Assembly (NCBI GenBank): GCA_009801015.1 | Contig: VHZZ01000228.1 | Span: 178,219-204,296, forward strand | DNA: 26,078 bases | Reading direction: 5' to 3' | Source of the DNA: Silene noctiflora | Taxonomy: Eukaryota > Streptophyta > Magnoliopsida > Caryophyllales > Caryophyllaceae | Part shown: positions 1 through 10,131 of the stretch, in pieces | How positions within the stretch are numbered: position 1 is the first letter of the stretch | Layout: each line of letters starts with the position of its first letter | The notes under the pieces: generated by a model | Databases searched by the model: none | Seen by the model: only the letters and a program-made list of their open reading frames with translations | Told to the model about the DNA's origin: nothing | Position numbers and translations under genes: made by a program

Positions 1-268
1 ATTTATTGCGCGGGATCTAAACTAGTATGTAAACAAATAATTAGACATAAAATGTATCATTATAACCAAGTTAATGAAGAAAAGGTGCAAAAAAAACTAA
101 CGTGTAAAAAAAAAATCTTTTTCAATATTTGTTCTAATGGTAAATTACCGTATCTTTTAATTATTGTAAATAAATTTCCAGAAACTATTCCCCAGATACT
201 TTCCAAACTTTCTATACTTTCCTTCACGTTTACATAATTGGATTCTACCACATGTTTAAATTCTATTA

Positions 269-732
269 GGGGGCGTTTGGTTCGCGCGTGAGTATGAGTT
301 TGGAATTAGGAATCATATCCGGGTGGTATGAGTTTGGAACTTGATTTCTTATATCTTGTGTTTGTTTTAATTTTGGGTGGAATGAGGTTGAACTTCACCA
401 AAGTTAAAAAAATCTAAAATGCAACTTTAAAAATAATTGTTTTTGATATTGAAAAATCATGAAAATAAAGATTTGATTACATAAATGTAAAAAAAAAAAT
501 CATTTAAAATGTTCCATATAATTTTTTTCAATAGTTTTTGGTTTTATTATTTGATACCCATAGTCCATAGACATCAATCTCATACCCACCTTCCCCCTTG
601 GGTATGAGAAACTCATACCTCAAATGAGGTATGAGTATGAAACCCCTATTTTTGCCAAACAAACATTTGATATGGGTTTGACTCGCTCCAAACTCACACC
701 TCATACTTTTATGAGTTGAAACAAACACCCCC
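269..732. mobile_element. PIF/Harbinger-type MITE (Tourist-like), 464 bp
   Basis: The element starts GGGGGCGTTTGGTT and ends AAACAAACACCCCC, which are imperfect terminal inverted repeats. It is flanked on both sides by the trinucleotide TTA (266-268 and 733-735), the target duplication expected of PIF/Harbinger elements. Subterminal 'ggtatgag'/'ctcatacc' words recur in both orientations. No transposase is encoded, so it is non-autonomous. Confidence 0.8.
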
Positions 733-951
733 TTACTGGTGTATGGAAAATTCTATATACCAAGTGTAACAATATCAGGTTGTTAATAGTAAATATTGAT
801 TATCTCAATCATTTTTTTGTTGTTGTGCTTAGCAGCAATTACCCATGAAATTAGCTAGTTGTGTCTCTGATTGTAACTTATTATCATCAAACAAATTTAC
901 ATTTACTCTCTTGTAATAATAAGGTTTCTTGGCATCAAATGAGCCACAAAC

Positions 952-1094
952 AGTGGTGAAGTTAGGAGGCTACCAGGGGCCCTTGTTCCTGCTGGCGGAT
1001 GAAAATCCCAAAATTTCAATTGAAATTTTCGAAAAAATTTCGAGTGCCCTTATACCATTCGCCTCCGCTGGGTTTAATTCTTGGCTTCGCCACA
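952..1094. repeat. Decayed short inverted-repeat element, about 143 bp
   Basis: The left end AGTGGTGAAGTTAGGA and the reverse complement of the right end, TGTGGCGAAGCCAAGA, match at 11 of 16 positions. Both resemble the 'agtggcggagcca' termini often met in plant intergenic repeats. A perfect 20-bp palindrome lies inside at 1010-1029. A similar-sized element with related ends is at 16907-17050. No target duplication is evident. Confidence 0.35.
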
Positions 1095-2943
1095 TGCCAC
1101 AAAGGCAGTACAATATTGGGTAGAGAGATTCCAACCTGAGATTGATTGTCCACTATACCCATTCTTAACCACTAGGTTAAGACATTTTCGACAGTTTGCC
1201 CGTATTCGTTAACAAATGGTCATAGATCAATTTATGACACTTTTTAATTAAAAAAAAAAAAAACAATTTTAAGAGGGGTTATGTCCATTTAAACACCTTG
1301 GTATCTTGTTAAGGATGATTAACCTAAGTGTTTGTATATGATTAAAAAATAAAATTAGACACTACTTGTATTATTTGGTAGTAGTAGAAACAAAAACAAA
1401 ATGGGGTACATAATTTGCTTCACCTTTGGGAGCATTAACGGACACTCAAACTTTATCACAAAGTCCTTTAAATATCCCTTGTTAATCTTCAAAGATGAGC
1501 AACGGTCCACACATTTTCCAACCATTTGTATACATTACTCCAACATTGGCTACTAGGCTAGTACGCAAGTACATGCACTTTTGACGGACGCCAACCAATC
1601 ATGTCCTCGCTATGCTAATTTTAGGATCTAGCTCGGGCAATCTTACCCCAAGTCCATCGTGACCCGATCGGATGGGAAATGTTTCATGTGTTCCGATTAT
1701 TTGTTTATCTTTGATTAGAATAATTATCACATTAAAAATAAAAGGTAGGAAAATGACTAAAACCAATAGAGGTGTAATACGCAACTCGATCACCTGATCT
1801 AATGTAATACACAACCCTAATTGATGGTAAGTTGAACAATTATTCCTTTATTCAATTGGTCCTATTTACTTATTCGATTTAGGAGACTTGGTCATATGTA
1901 ACACATAGCCCTTTTTTAACTCTACAAGTCCGTTATTGACTTGACAAGACTAGTGACTTTAATACGGAGTATAATTTATGTAGCTAGTATGAATTTAATG
2001 ATAACCTAGTCGATAATGAATAAAAGCGAACACTATATAGCATTCACAATTGGTGTCAAACAAAAGATCCAAATACATTGCGAAGTATGATCCAAACTAA
2101 ATCAAAAGACCAACTTCCACCTAACAAACGAGTCATGGATCAAACCAATCATTTAACTCCAGCTTGGTTTAGTGTTCTTTCTTTCGGGTTAGACTTGCTA
2201 AAGTTGAGGTATTTTATATTGAGACATGCTTAATGACCCATCTCTTTTGGATTGAAACTATTAAATTGAACTAACATGAACAATGAACATAACTCATACT
2301 GACGGAATCAATATTTGAGCTTGGGGGGCGATTTTGGAATTACCCTATCTAATGGGTGGGATAGCCGTGCACTTGCATTAGATACGGAGAGGAGGAACGA
2401 AATGAGAGGATCTCTCTTCTACCTTCTTCTATAGTCTACTTTATTAAGTAGTAAGAGTAAGACCTTTCCCCAAACCGGACGAGACTTTGGGTGATACCAA
2501 TGATTAGGAAACGAGTAGCGAGCAACCAACACAAACAAGAACAAACACAATGCGAACAACCCCCAATAACACGAACAACAGAAGAATGCACTTAATTCTA
2601 CATTAAAAAAATTTAACTAAAAACATCCAAAATCTCAACCGTTAGGGCCTTGGAGGTAGTTCCACCACTGAATATAATTTAGGATTTGAACAAACCTAAA
2701 CGTAAGTTAATATATGAACTAAATAAACATTAACTTAACTAATCTATAAGATTTAAATAAACCCAAATTAAAAAGGAAAAACTAAAGTGCAATGTAGTCG
2801 AGATAATTAGGTCAAATCATCAAATCAGAATAGTCATTTACAACCAACAAAATTTAGGTCAAACACATTCAATTACCAACAATTAAACGTATATGGTCGT
2901 TTAAATATATCTGATCGTTTAAATCGGGTCAGTTTTACTACTT

Positions 2944-2972
2944 CCAAACCAAACCAAACCAAACCAAACCAA
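2944..2972. repeat. (CCAAA)n microsatellite
   Basis: Almost six perfect copies of the pentamer CCAAA lie about 650 bp upstream of the CCCH gene start codon. Confidence 0.9.
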
Positions 2973-3045
2973 TTATCGACACAGGAGTAGAGGGCAGCAC
3001 AAGGAAATAATCCCCAAAAAGGGGCGCGTAAAACCACGATCCCAA

Positions 3046-3053
3046 ATTCCCGC
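3046..3053. promoter_or_regulatory. Possible E2F-like site
   Basis: ATTCCCGC matches the plant E2F consensus WTTSSCSS and sits in a short CG-rich patch (3024-3056) that stands out from the AT-rich surroundings, upstream of the CCCH gene. An eight-base match can occur by chance, so this is only a candidate. Confidence 0.25.
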
Positions 3054-3249
3054 GCGTTTGTAAACCATTTTTGCTCCTTTTACTTTACCCGCCTCTAAAA
3101 CATAACTACTACTATTACAACCTCAAACTCACAATACTAATAAAAAAAAAACCCCAAAAACAAATTAAATACATAACAAATACAGTAAAATAAAATAAAA
3201 TACGCAAAAATTACGTTTATTATTTTAATATTTAATTTTAAATTTTAAA

Positions 3250-3551
3250 AAAAGTATTGGGGTTTTTTATTCTCTGTTTCGGGTCTTCTTTTCCCACTCT
3301 AGTTTTGTGGAGGAGAGAGAACTCTGATTTTTCACCTCCCCTTTTTCTTTTTCCTTTTTCTTTTATTTTATTTTTATTCCCATCAAAATTATTACATTTT
3401 ATTATTTATATATTTTTATTTCAACACAAAAATTGCTAATATAATAATCATCATATATAAAAATCCCCCCTTTTTTATATTATTATATATTAGGACGTAG
3501 AATATTTAAATTTATTATTATATTATATTATTAATGATGATTTTGTTCTAG

Positions 3552-3584
<33 letters not shown>

Positions 3585-3625
3585 AAAAGATTGTTAATGT
3601 GGTGTGAAATTAAATAAAAATAAAA
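3250..3625 (+). promoter_or_regulatory. Core promoter and 5' leader region of the CCCH gene
   Basis: A pyrimidine-rich tract (about 3330-3380, runs of C and T) resembles a plant Y-patch, and TATA-like words occur at 3405-3415 and about 3471-3490. The tract just before the start codon contains the (GAT)10 repeat. The transcription start cannot be fixed from sequence alone. Confidence 0.35.
3555..3584 (+). repeat. (GAT)10 microsatellite in the leader
   Basis: Ten perfect GAT triplets end 41 bp before the proposed start codon at 3626, probably inside the 5' UTR. The same triplet continues in exon 1 as GAT/GAA codons that encode an acidic patch. Confidence 0.9.
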
Positions 3626-6600
3626 ATGGCATATCGTGATGTTGTTGTAATTGATGATGATGAACATGATGATGTTTCTAGAATCCCAATTTCTAGAGCT
3701 TCTTCTGTTGCCGTTAATTCTGGATCATCCCCTCTTTTAGATGAAGGTTTTTTTTTTATCCTTTTTTTGTATGATGTTTAATTAAAATATCGTCATTTGA
3801 AAACAGTCTCTTTGTGTTGCTAACACGGTAATTTGCAGGAGCCGTTCAGGGCACTGGGGTAATGTTGTTGTTGTAAATGGGGGTACTATATATGATAATT
3901 CTAGTGTGAAACCAATTTTTGTTAGGTGTAAATATGTTGAATTTATTATTTTTTTTTTCTGTCGGTTTTGTGTTTTCCTTTGATAAAGTTATGATGATCT
4001 TCGTGGGTTGTTGGGCATTTTTGATTAATGGGGGTTATTTTTTCTGGTGACGAGAGAACCAGGAGCCGCTACCTGAGTAAACCCTGGGGTATACGCAATG
4101 GGGATTATTTGTAAACCAGAATTTTAGGCTTTTTTGGGTGGAAATATTTGTTGGGGAGGGAAATGGACGGATCAATTTCCTTTGTTTGGTTAGTAAGTTG
4201 CTTTGGAAGGAAATGGAGGGGACGGGAAGGGATTTCAAGTTGAAATAAAAGCTCATAGATTCATTCAATCATTCCCTATACCTTCCTTTCCTAAATTTGT
4301 ATCCGAAACGCAATGTTATTTTTTACCTTATTTTTTTAGAAGAGTGGTGGTGGAGAAGTTGAGCTAACTTGGTAATGCATGTTGTGCAAATGGGAATGAG
4401 GGTTGATACATGATGGCCTCCTGTAAGTGATACCGCCTTTGTGATTTGCTGTCATGGTGTTGATGTAAGTTCGGGCTTTAGGCTGTGTTGGAATTTAGTA
4501 ATTAGAAGCTTTTGTTACAAGTTGACGAAATTTTTATAATGTTTGATTTTATGAATTTTGATTAAATTACGATCTTTCAAATTGAACAAAAAGAAGCAGA
4601 AAGAACTGAATGTCTGAATGTAGTAATGCTTATAAGTTTTGATGATTTTGAGCTGAACGTTTATCATTGTTACAAAGTGATTTAGGGTGGCTAACCTGAA
4701 CGGTTGGTTATCTAGAACCTTTGCAGCTCACAGCCTTATTTTCTGTGCTTTGAAGCTGTTGATTTTTGCAATAATATTAATGAACTTTTGTCAATATAGC
4801 ATTGCTGATTTTTGCATTTGCATGGCAGACTCCATGTGGCCTGCCAATATGCGATCCACTGAAGCAATCGACTCTGGTCTTTATCCGTCTGGACCCTACC
4901 CAGAGCGTGAAGGGGAGCAAGATTGTTCTTTCTACCTCAGGACTGGCCTTTGTAGATTTGGTTCGACATGCCGCTTTAATCATCCCTCTAATAGAAAGCT
5001 AGTAAGTGTGTTGTGCAAACTTTAGAGCGGAATCCTCGTATTCCTTACAAAGATTTGAAGTGTTTGTTTTAATGTCTCTAACATGTCAGATTCTTGTTAG
5101 TATTTTGTTCTTAAACCAGGTGATTATTATAGACATGCTAGACATGTTCTTATATAAATAAGGGAGACATGGATTAACTTATGAGATTTATCCATTCATA
5201 TTAAGGAGACAAAATCATTATTCCTACAGTTGAAAGCTGGATTTGGTTCATCTTTTGGAAACCAATACTCGATTTTTCAAGTATTATGTCAGTGTTATTT
5301 GTATACAAATAGATATGGAGTGTCAACACTTGTAAGAACTAAGAAGATTTTTATTTAGGAGTGGGAGAGGTACTCGACAACTCGTGTGAAAATTTTTATT
5401 CATAATTGGTATATCCCCTGAGCAATTTGCCATATAAAGAGTGTTATGCGAACAAGGATCACTCAGATCTTTCCTACTTGAACTGTTTTTCTTTTACTGA
5501 TCTGCACTCGGAATTTGATTCAATTCTGATTGGGAAGTGAGTATCTTTCTTCAAAATAGTTAAAATATCGGCATGTTGGATTTCTTAATTTGATGCGTTT
5601 ATGTGGAGACGACAGTTGGATTATATGTCTTTAATTGGAAGGAAAGTTGGAGTCACACTGGGATGAAGCATTCATTTTGTATCTTTGTTTTTAGATTTTT
5701 CTCCATAATTATGGTTTTTTATGTTGTTCGGAATGTGCATTTGATGAACTTGATAGATACCATCGTTTCGCAGGCTCTTGCCACTGCAAGAATGAAGGGA
5801 GAGTTTCCAGAAAGGATGGGTCAACCTGATTGCCAGGCATGAATTTATCTCACTATACTTTGGTTTTTTCATTTTGTACAATTTTATGTGAACCTTTACG
5901 AATATGCTTGAGACTGTTCCACATTATAGTCACTTCGCGTGAACTCGTGAAGTAAGCATGAAATGGCAATGCTTTGCATGAACCCCGAAAAAGCATTCTG
6001 TTCACTTGTCATCGGGTACATGGAATTCTTGATCATGTTTCATGTTTGAGTTTAAATGAACTATTTTTCACATGATTATACCAGCCTGTACAACAACCAC
6101 CACATTAATGATACCCCTGTGAGAACAAGAGTTAACTCAAGTGGTTAGAGCCCTCTTACCCAAACCTTGAAGTTGGGGGTTTGATTCTCACCCGCGACAT
6201 AGTGCGCTCATTTGAACCAAAAAAAAAAAAAGATACCCATGTGCTGTGGCGGTTTTCGCCTGTCTTCCTGTAGCACCCTGTGTAAGTGATAGCATGATTA
6301 TCTCGTTATGATGTAATCCTTTGAAGTAGCGGCAGTGTTTTTTCCTTTAAAAAAAAATCTTTCAATACGTTCTGCCTTTTTTTATGTCGCAGTTTGGAAT
6401 GTGGATCAATAACAATGTAACTTTCTGCAGAGTGGAGTTTAAGTTTATTTGTTTTTGAGTTTTTTAGACACTTATTAACTCTACATTTCAACTTCCTGCA
6501 GTACTACTTGAAGACAGGGACCTGCAAGTTTGGAGCGACATGCAAGTTTCATCATCCTAAGGACAAAGCCGGGATTGCTGGAAGAGTTCCAGTAAATGTT

Positions 6601-8629
6601 TTAGGCTATCCACTTCGTCCGGTAGACATATTTTGTTTCAATAAATATTCTAATAGAATCTCAGTTTTTTACGCATTTTGAGTCTTCGTTTATTAAATTG
6701 TTCTGCACGTCAAACAGAGCGATCCAGAGTGTGCATACTATTTGAGAACTGGACAGTGTAAATTTGGAAGCACATGTAAGTTCCATCATCCTCAACCTTC
6801 TGCTTCTTTGCGTGGTACTTCTGTGTATCCTACTGTGCAGTCTCCAACAACTCCTGGTCAGCAATCATATCCAGGAGGCATAGCGAGTTGGCCTTTGTCG
6901 AGAACATCCATTATTCCTAGTCCACGCTGGCAAGGCCCTTCCACCTACACCCCTTTGATTCTTCCTCAAGGAATGGTTTCTGTTCCCGGCTGGAATGCTT
7001 ATATGGTATGACTTGCCTTGACCCCTTTTTTTAACTGCCGTGTGATTGCATCAGAAATTCATTTTATAGATATGGTATCCTTTGTAGTGTTTTTTGATTT
7101 TATGTAATTATACTCCATCTGGTTTTCGGAGTAAAAAGATGTACCATTTCAAGTTTTCAACAGTGACACTAGATAAACAATAAGAAATTGGAAACAAAAG
7201 TGTAGTTGGGCCAGTTGATTGAGATTTAATAGAATATTTAGCAAGGAAAGCGATAAGAATTGGAAAATTAAGTGCAAGTGAGCCGCTAGGTTGACGGCAA
7301 TATGGTCCTTTTGTCGCTAAAAGGTTGCTCCGAGAAGGAAATAGCCAGTCTTTATGAATCAGAACAAAAAGGAAACATCAGAAGACTTTCTGAATCGGTG
7401 GTACTGTGGTAGTACTATGTTCTCCCAATTCCTATGACTTGATATCTCGAACTTAAATACATACTATGTATGAAGTGTTAAGTCTGTTAGGAGTAGCTTT
7501 TGAGTGCTTATATGGTTGTTTTTAGGTCAACGAAATTTCTTGTGCTTGGACGAGTAATTTTGCAGTTTACCGTGTCAAAATTGTAGGGTTTCCAACTTTT
7601 GTTGTTGTTGTAGCTGATATGCCTTTTCTTTGGTAGGGTCAGATGGGGTCAGTTTCTGGTACTGACAGCCAGCAGCAGACGTCAGGAAACAATTCAATCT
7701 ATGGAACTGGACGACAGAACGAATCTTCTATCTCTGCAACTCAAGGGGCATACTCGACCTATCGCTCTGGCTCTATCCCTATGGGTTATTATGCACTTCA
7801 GAGAGACAGTGTGTTCCCTGAGAGACCTGGGCAACCTGAATGTCAATATTACATGAAGACTGGTGACTGTAAATTTGGCGCAGTCTGTCGGTTTCATCAT
7901 CCTCGGGAAAGACTGATTCCAGCCCCCGACTGTCATTTGAGCCCCTTGGGTTTGCCATTGCGCCCGGTAGGTTTCTGCCACCCTGTTTGATAACATCTTG
8001 TGGGATTTTATCTGTTCTTCCTTGGAACAAATTCTAAATGTCCAACAATTCTAATTGTTGCTTGCATTTTGATCACTTCAGAGTACCTTTAATCTGCCAT
8101 CGAATGGTGGTAAATTGGTAATCATGAGATTTGAGTTCGTGACCTTGGTTCGAAACCCGTTAGCATCGTAACTGCTCTTGTGACTCCTTTTTAATGTCAC
8201 TCAATTATGATTGTCGTGCCCAACATTTTTTGTGATTATTCATTTTAAAAACTTAATGCATTATAATCTTACCATGAGACTGTTTCGTTTCATATAAGAA
8301 TTTATGCATGCGGATCCGATATATAATAGAAGCCCTTTTGCATTTTCAAACAGGGAGAACCTCTGTGCATATTTTATTCCCGATATGGAATATGCAAGTT
8401 TGGACCAAACTGCAAGTTCGATCATCCGATGGAAATCTTTTCATACAATATGTCTCCAACAGCAACTGTTGCTTCGGGTATGAGGCGTTATCTGGGATCA
8501 TCCTCGGCAGCAGGCGAAGGGCTGGCTGAATCAGGAGGGTCAGTACACAGCAGAAGGGTTTCTGTGTCCGAGAGCAGAGATGACATTCCTTCAGGGGATG
8601 ACCACCGTAATGTGGAGAACGAGGGATGA
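3626..8629 (+). CDS. Five-finger CCCH zinc-finger protein, plant ZFN (ZFN1/ZFN3) type, 456 aa, 7 exons
   Basis: Exons: 3626-3746, 4829-5001, 5774-5836, 6502-6621, 6718-7005, 7637-7966, 8354-8629; the phases agree and the joined frame is open to TGA. Five C-x8-C-x5-C-x3-H fingers lie at about residues 73-92, 118-137, 164-183, 324-343 and 370-389, in the 3+2 arrangement of the plant ZFN family. Conserved linkers such as GAYPER-like 'GPYPERE', '[16 protein letters not shown]' and '[11 protein letters not shown]' are present, and the tail is Ser/Glu-rich. Such proteins bind nucleic acid, RNA or DNA, with roles reported in regulation; the target here is unknown. Exon 1 adds 40 residues (acidic IDDDEHDD, then Ser-rich) and splices in frame through a shared GAC codon. 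If exon 1 is untranslated, the alternative start is ATG 4822 (MADSMW). Intron 3 has a GC donor. A SINE sits in intron 3 and a weaker SINE-like copy in intron 6. The family call is firm; the N-terminus is less certain. Confidence 0.92.
4178..4314. repeat. Possible decayed MITE in intron 1 of the CCCH gene
   Basis: The left end 'tgtttggttagtaagttgct' and the reverse complement of the right end, 'tgcgtttcggatacaaattt', are loosely alike, and both are followed by 'ggaaaggaa'-type purine runs. No target duplication was found, so the call is tentative. Confidence 0.3.
5837..6501 (+). other. GC-AG intron (intron 3 of the CCCH gene)
   Basis: The exon ends ...TGC CAG and the intron starts GCATGA. It ends at a good pyrimidine-plus-CAG acceptor (6499-6501). 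No GT donor lies near enough to keep the frame, and the junction falls inside finger 2 (C-Q | Y-Y), whose sequence is exactly what the family requires. Unspliced reading gives CAG-GCA-TGA, a stop two codons into the intron. Confidence 0.8.
6122..6231 (+). mobile_element. tRNA-derived SINE, about 110 bp, with 12-bp target duplication
   Basis: A box A-like TAACTCAAGTGG (6133-6144) and a box B-like GGTTTGATTCT (6178-6188) are about 33 bp apart, as in tRNA-type Pol III promoters. The element ends in a run of about 13 A. It is flanked by gatacccctgtg (6110-6121) and gatacccatgtg (6232-6243), a 12-bp duplication with one mismatch. It lies in intron 3 of the CCCH gene in the same orientation. Confidence 0.75.
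8106..8240 (+). mobile_element. Possible second tRNA-related SINE in intron 6
   Basis: A near-perfect box B GGTTCGAAACC (8147-8157) is preceded by a box A-like TGGTAAATTGG (from 8108). The 3' end and any target duplication could not be placed, so the limits are approximate and the copy may be decayed. Confidence 0.4.
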
Positions 8630-8929
8630 TAGCATGTCCCATTTCCGAAGAAGAACCGGGTGGGGCCGGGGGTTGACTCCCTTTTTGCGATCTTTTGCAG
8701 CATGAAGAGGAGGTACGAATGTACGGTACCTGTAAATTGATTCCCCAATTGCTGAAAATGTACAGCGCCGTTTAATTTTCGTGTTAAATGTTGATTTATA
8801 ACTTGTCTGGAAAAGATAAAACGCATCTCTCAGCTGTCACAGTCTTTGGCTCCTCTCTTATTCATCCTCCCTTTGTTGTATAAATCTGAATTATTGTCAC
8901 TCTGGTGAAATCATTGTGAACAATGCAAC

Positions 8930-10131
8930 TATGCTAACATTATCTTTTTCATTATTGCCGTCATGCTGCGTTTGTTTCAAACATACAAATCAATCAGTGA
9001 TAAGAAAGAAGGCCACCAGACAAATGGGTCATCCATTTTTGTTAAAAACTTGATATTCTAACTTCTTGATTTCAAATGAGTCGTAAAGAAATCGGAAAAT
9101 AAAGGGATGAGAGATTCGAACTTACAACATTTTCAAAACTTGTGTATATATACTTGGTTTATAACACCATGAAAAATAAAATAAAATAATGAATGTAGAT
9201 GCCCTTCATCAAGATTTGATCGAATCTGATTTTATTTACAATGCCTGGAATCACATCCTCTTCCTGTCAATGTCATTGCCAATAATATTCAAGGACCAAC
9301 AAGCCAACCTCAACTATAACGACGGCATTACCCAAGTGTTTCAATGACTCCCGTTAATTACAAGGTAAGAGGAGGGGTCAAATGTATACAACCTTACCCC
9401 TTACCCCTGTAATAGCAACAAAAAAAACTGTTTCCAAAAAACAAATTGCATCGAGTATTACATCGAAGGACCGCTATTTTACAAAAGAAAGAATTGCAAC
9501 CACTTTATTGAGACACATTTTGATTTGTTTCGCTATAATCCAGAAAACTATATCAAAGAGAAATGTAGAGTCTTTGCCTCCATTTGAAATATGGAATATA
9601 CAAAAAGAAAAAGAAAAGACCCCTCTCATCTTATCAATGTTATTACGAGTATAAAATATCGTGTAAAACAGGTTTATATTAAAATAAATTCTTAACAAAT
9701 TTATTTGGTAATTTTGCTTTTAAAACTGTCTTATAATCTTACAATAAACCGTTTAACGATATTACGTAAAACCGTTTTATATGAGAATACATAGGTAGTG
9801 GGAGCATATGATTCCCCTCATAAATCATGATAATTGATGTTCATAAATGATAATAATCCACACTACTCAACTGTAGGACATAATAACCCCACTACCATTA
9901 TTGCAATCTCCAACCTTTTTTCTTCTCGTCTCCTCAAAAACCATGTAAATTTTCCCCAATTCACACCTCAATTCCCACACTCACACTCTTAAAAAACCCT
10001 AATTTATGAGCTTCATGTGATTGTGAATGCTCAAACTAATCCCCCCAAATTCATAAACCCTAATCATAAAGTTCATAACTTTCCATAACCCACCTTCTAA
10101 AATCTCTCATTTCTACCTTAATTCAACAAAA
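8930..10131. other. Gap between CCCH gene and cysteine-rich gene, including the latter's promoter
   Basis: No convincing gene is seen; the open frame at 9382-9654 lacks any recognisable domain. Two telo-box words AAACCCTAA occur at 9994-10002 and 10055-10063, shortly before the start codon at 10132, and may belong to the promoter or leader. A four-codon upstream ORF (10006-10020) would be translated only if the leader extends that far. Words of the type 'gtaaaaccgttttatat' near 9765 look like MITE debris. Confidence 0.5.

Larger units (their letters stand above)
736..3250. other. Intergenic stretch without a recognised gene
   Basis: This AT-rich DNA lies upstream of the CCCH gene. The short open frames in it (for example 929-1123 and, on the minus strand, 1599-1814) lack recognisable domains and look like chance. 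The only structure seen is the decayed inverted-repeat element at 952-1094, a pentanucleotide repeat at 2944-2972 and a possible E2F-like site at 3046-3053. Confidence 0.6.

Noticed and set aside
929..1123. Small protein of 64 residues
   Set aside because: It overlaps the decayed inverted-repeat element, has no recognisable domain and no leader or splice context.
3520..3600. CRISPR-like or minisatellite array
   Set aside because: It is a simple GAT trinucleotide run with no spacers, in plant DNA.
3839..3858. A 20-nt mini-exon of the CCCH gene between exons 1 and 2
   Set aside because: It has AG and GT borders, but its inclusion would put exon 2 out of frame; direct joining of 3746 to 4829 keeps the frame and gives a family-like DSMW sequence.
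9050..9180. Another SINE on the minus strand
   Set aside because: A box B-like GTTCGAATCTC is present in reverse complement, but no convincing box A, tail or target duplication could be found.
9382..9654. Protein-coding frame of 90 residues
   Set aside because: It is AT-rich and lysine-rich with no domain, and is overlapped by an equally open frame on the other strand; most likely chance.
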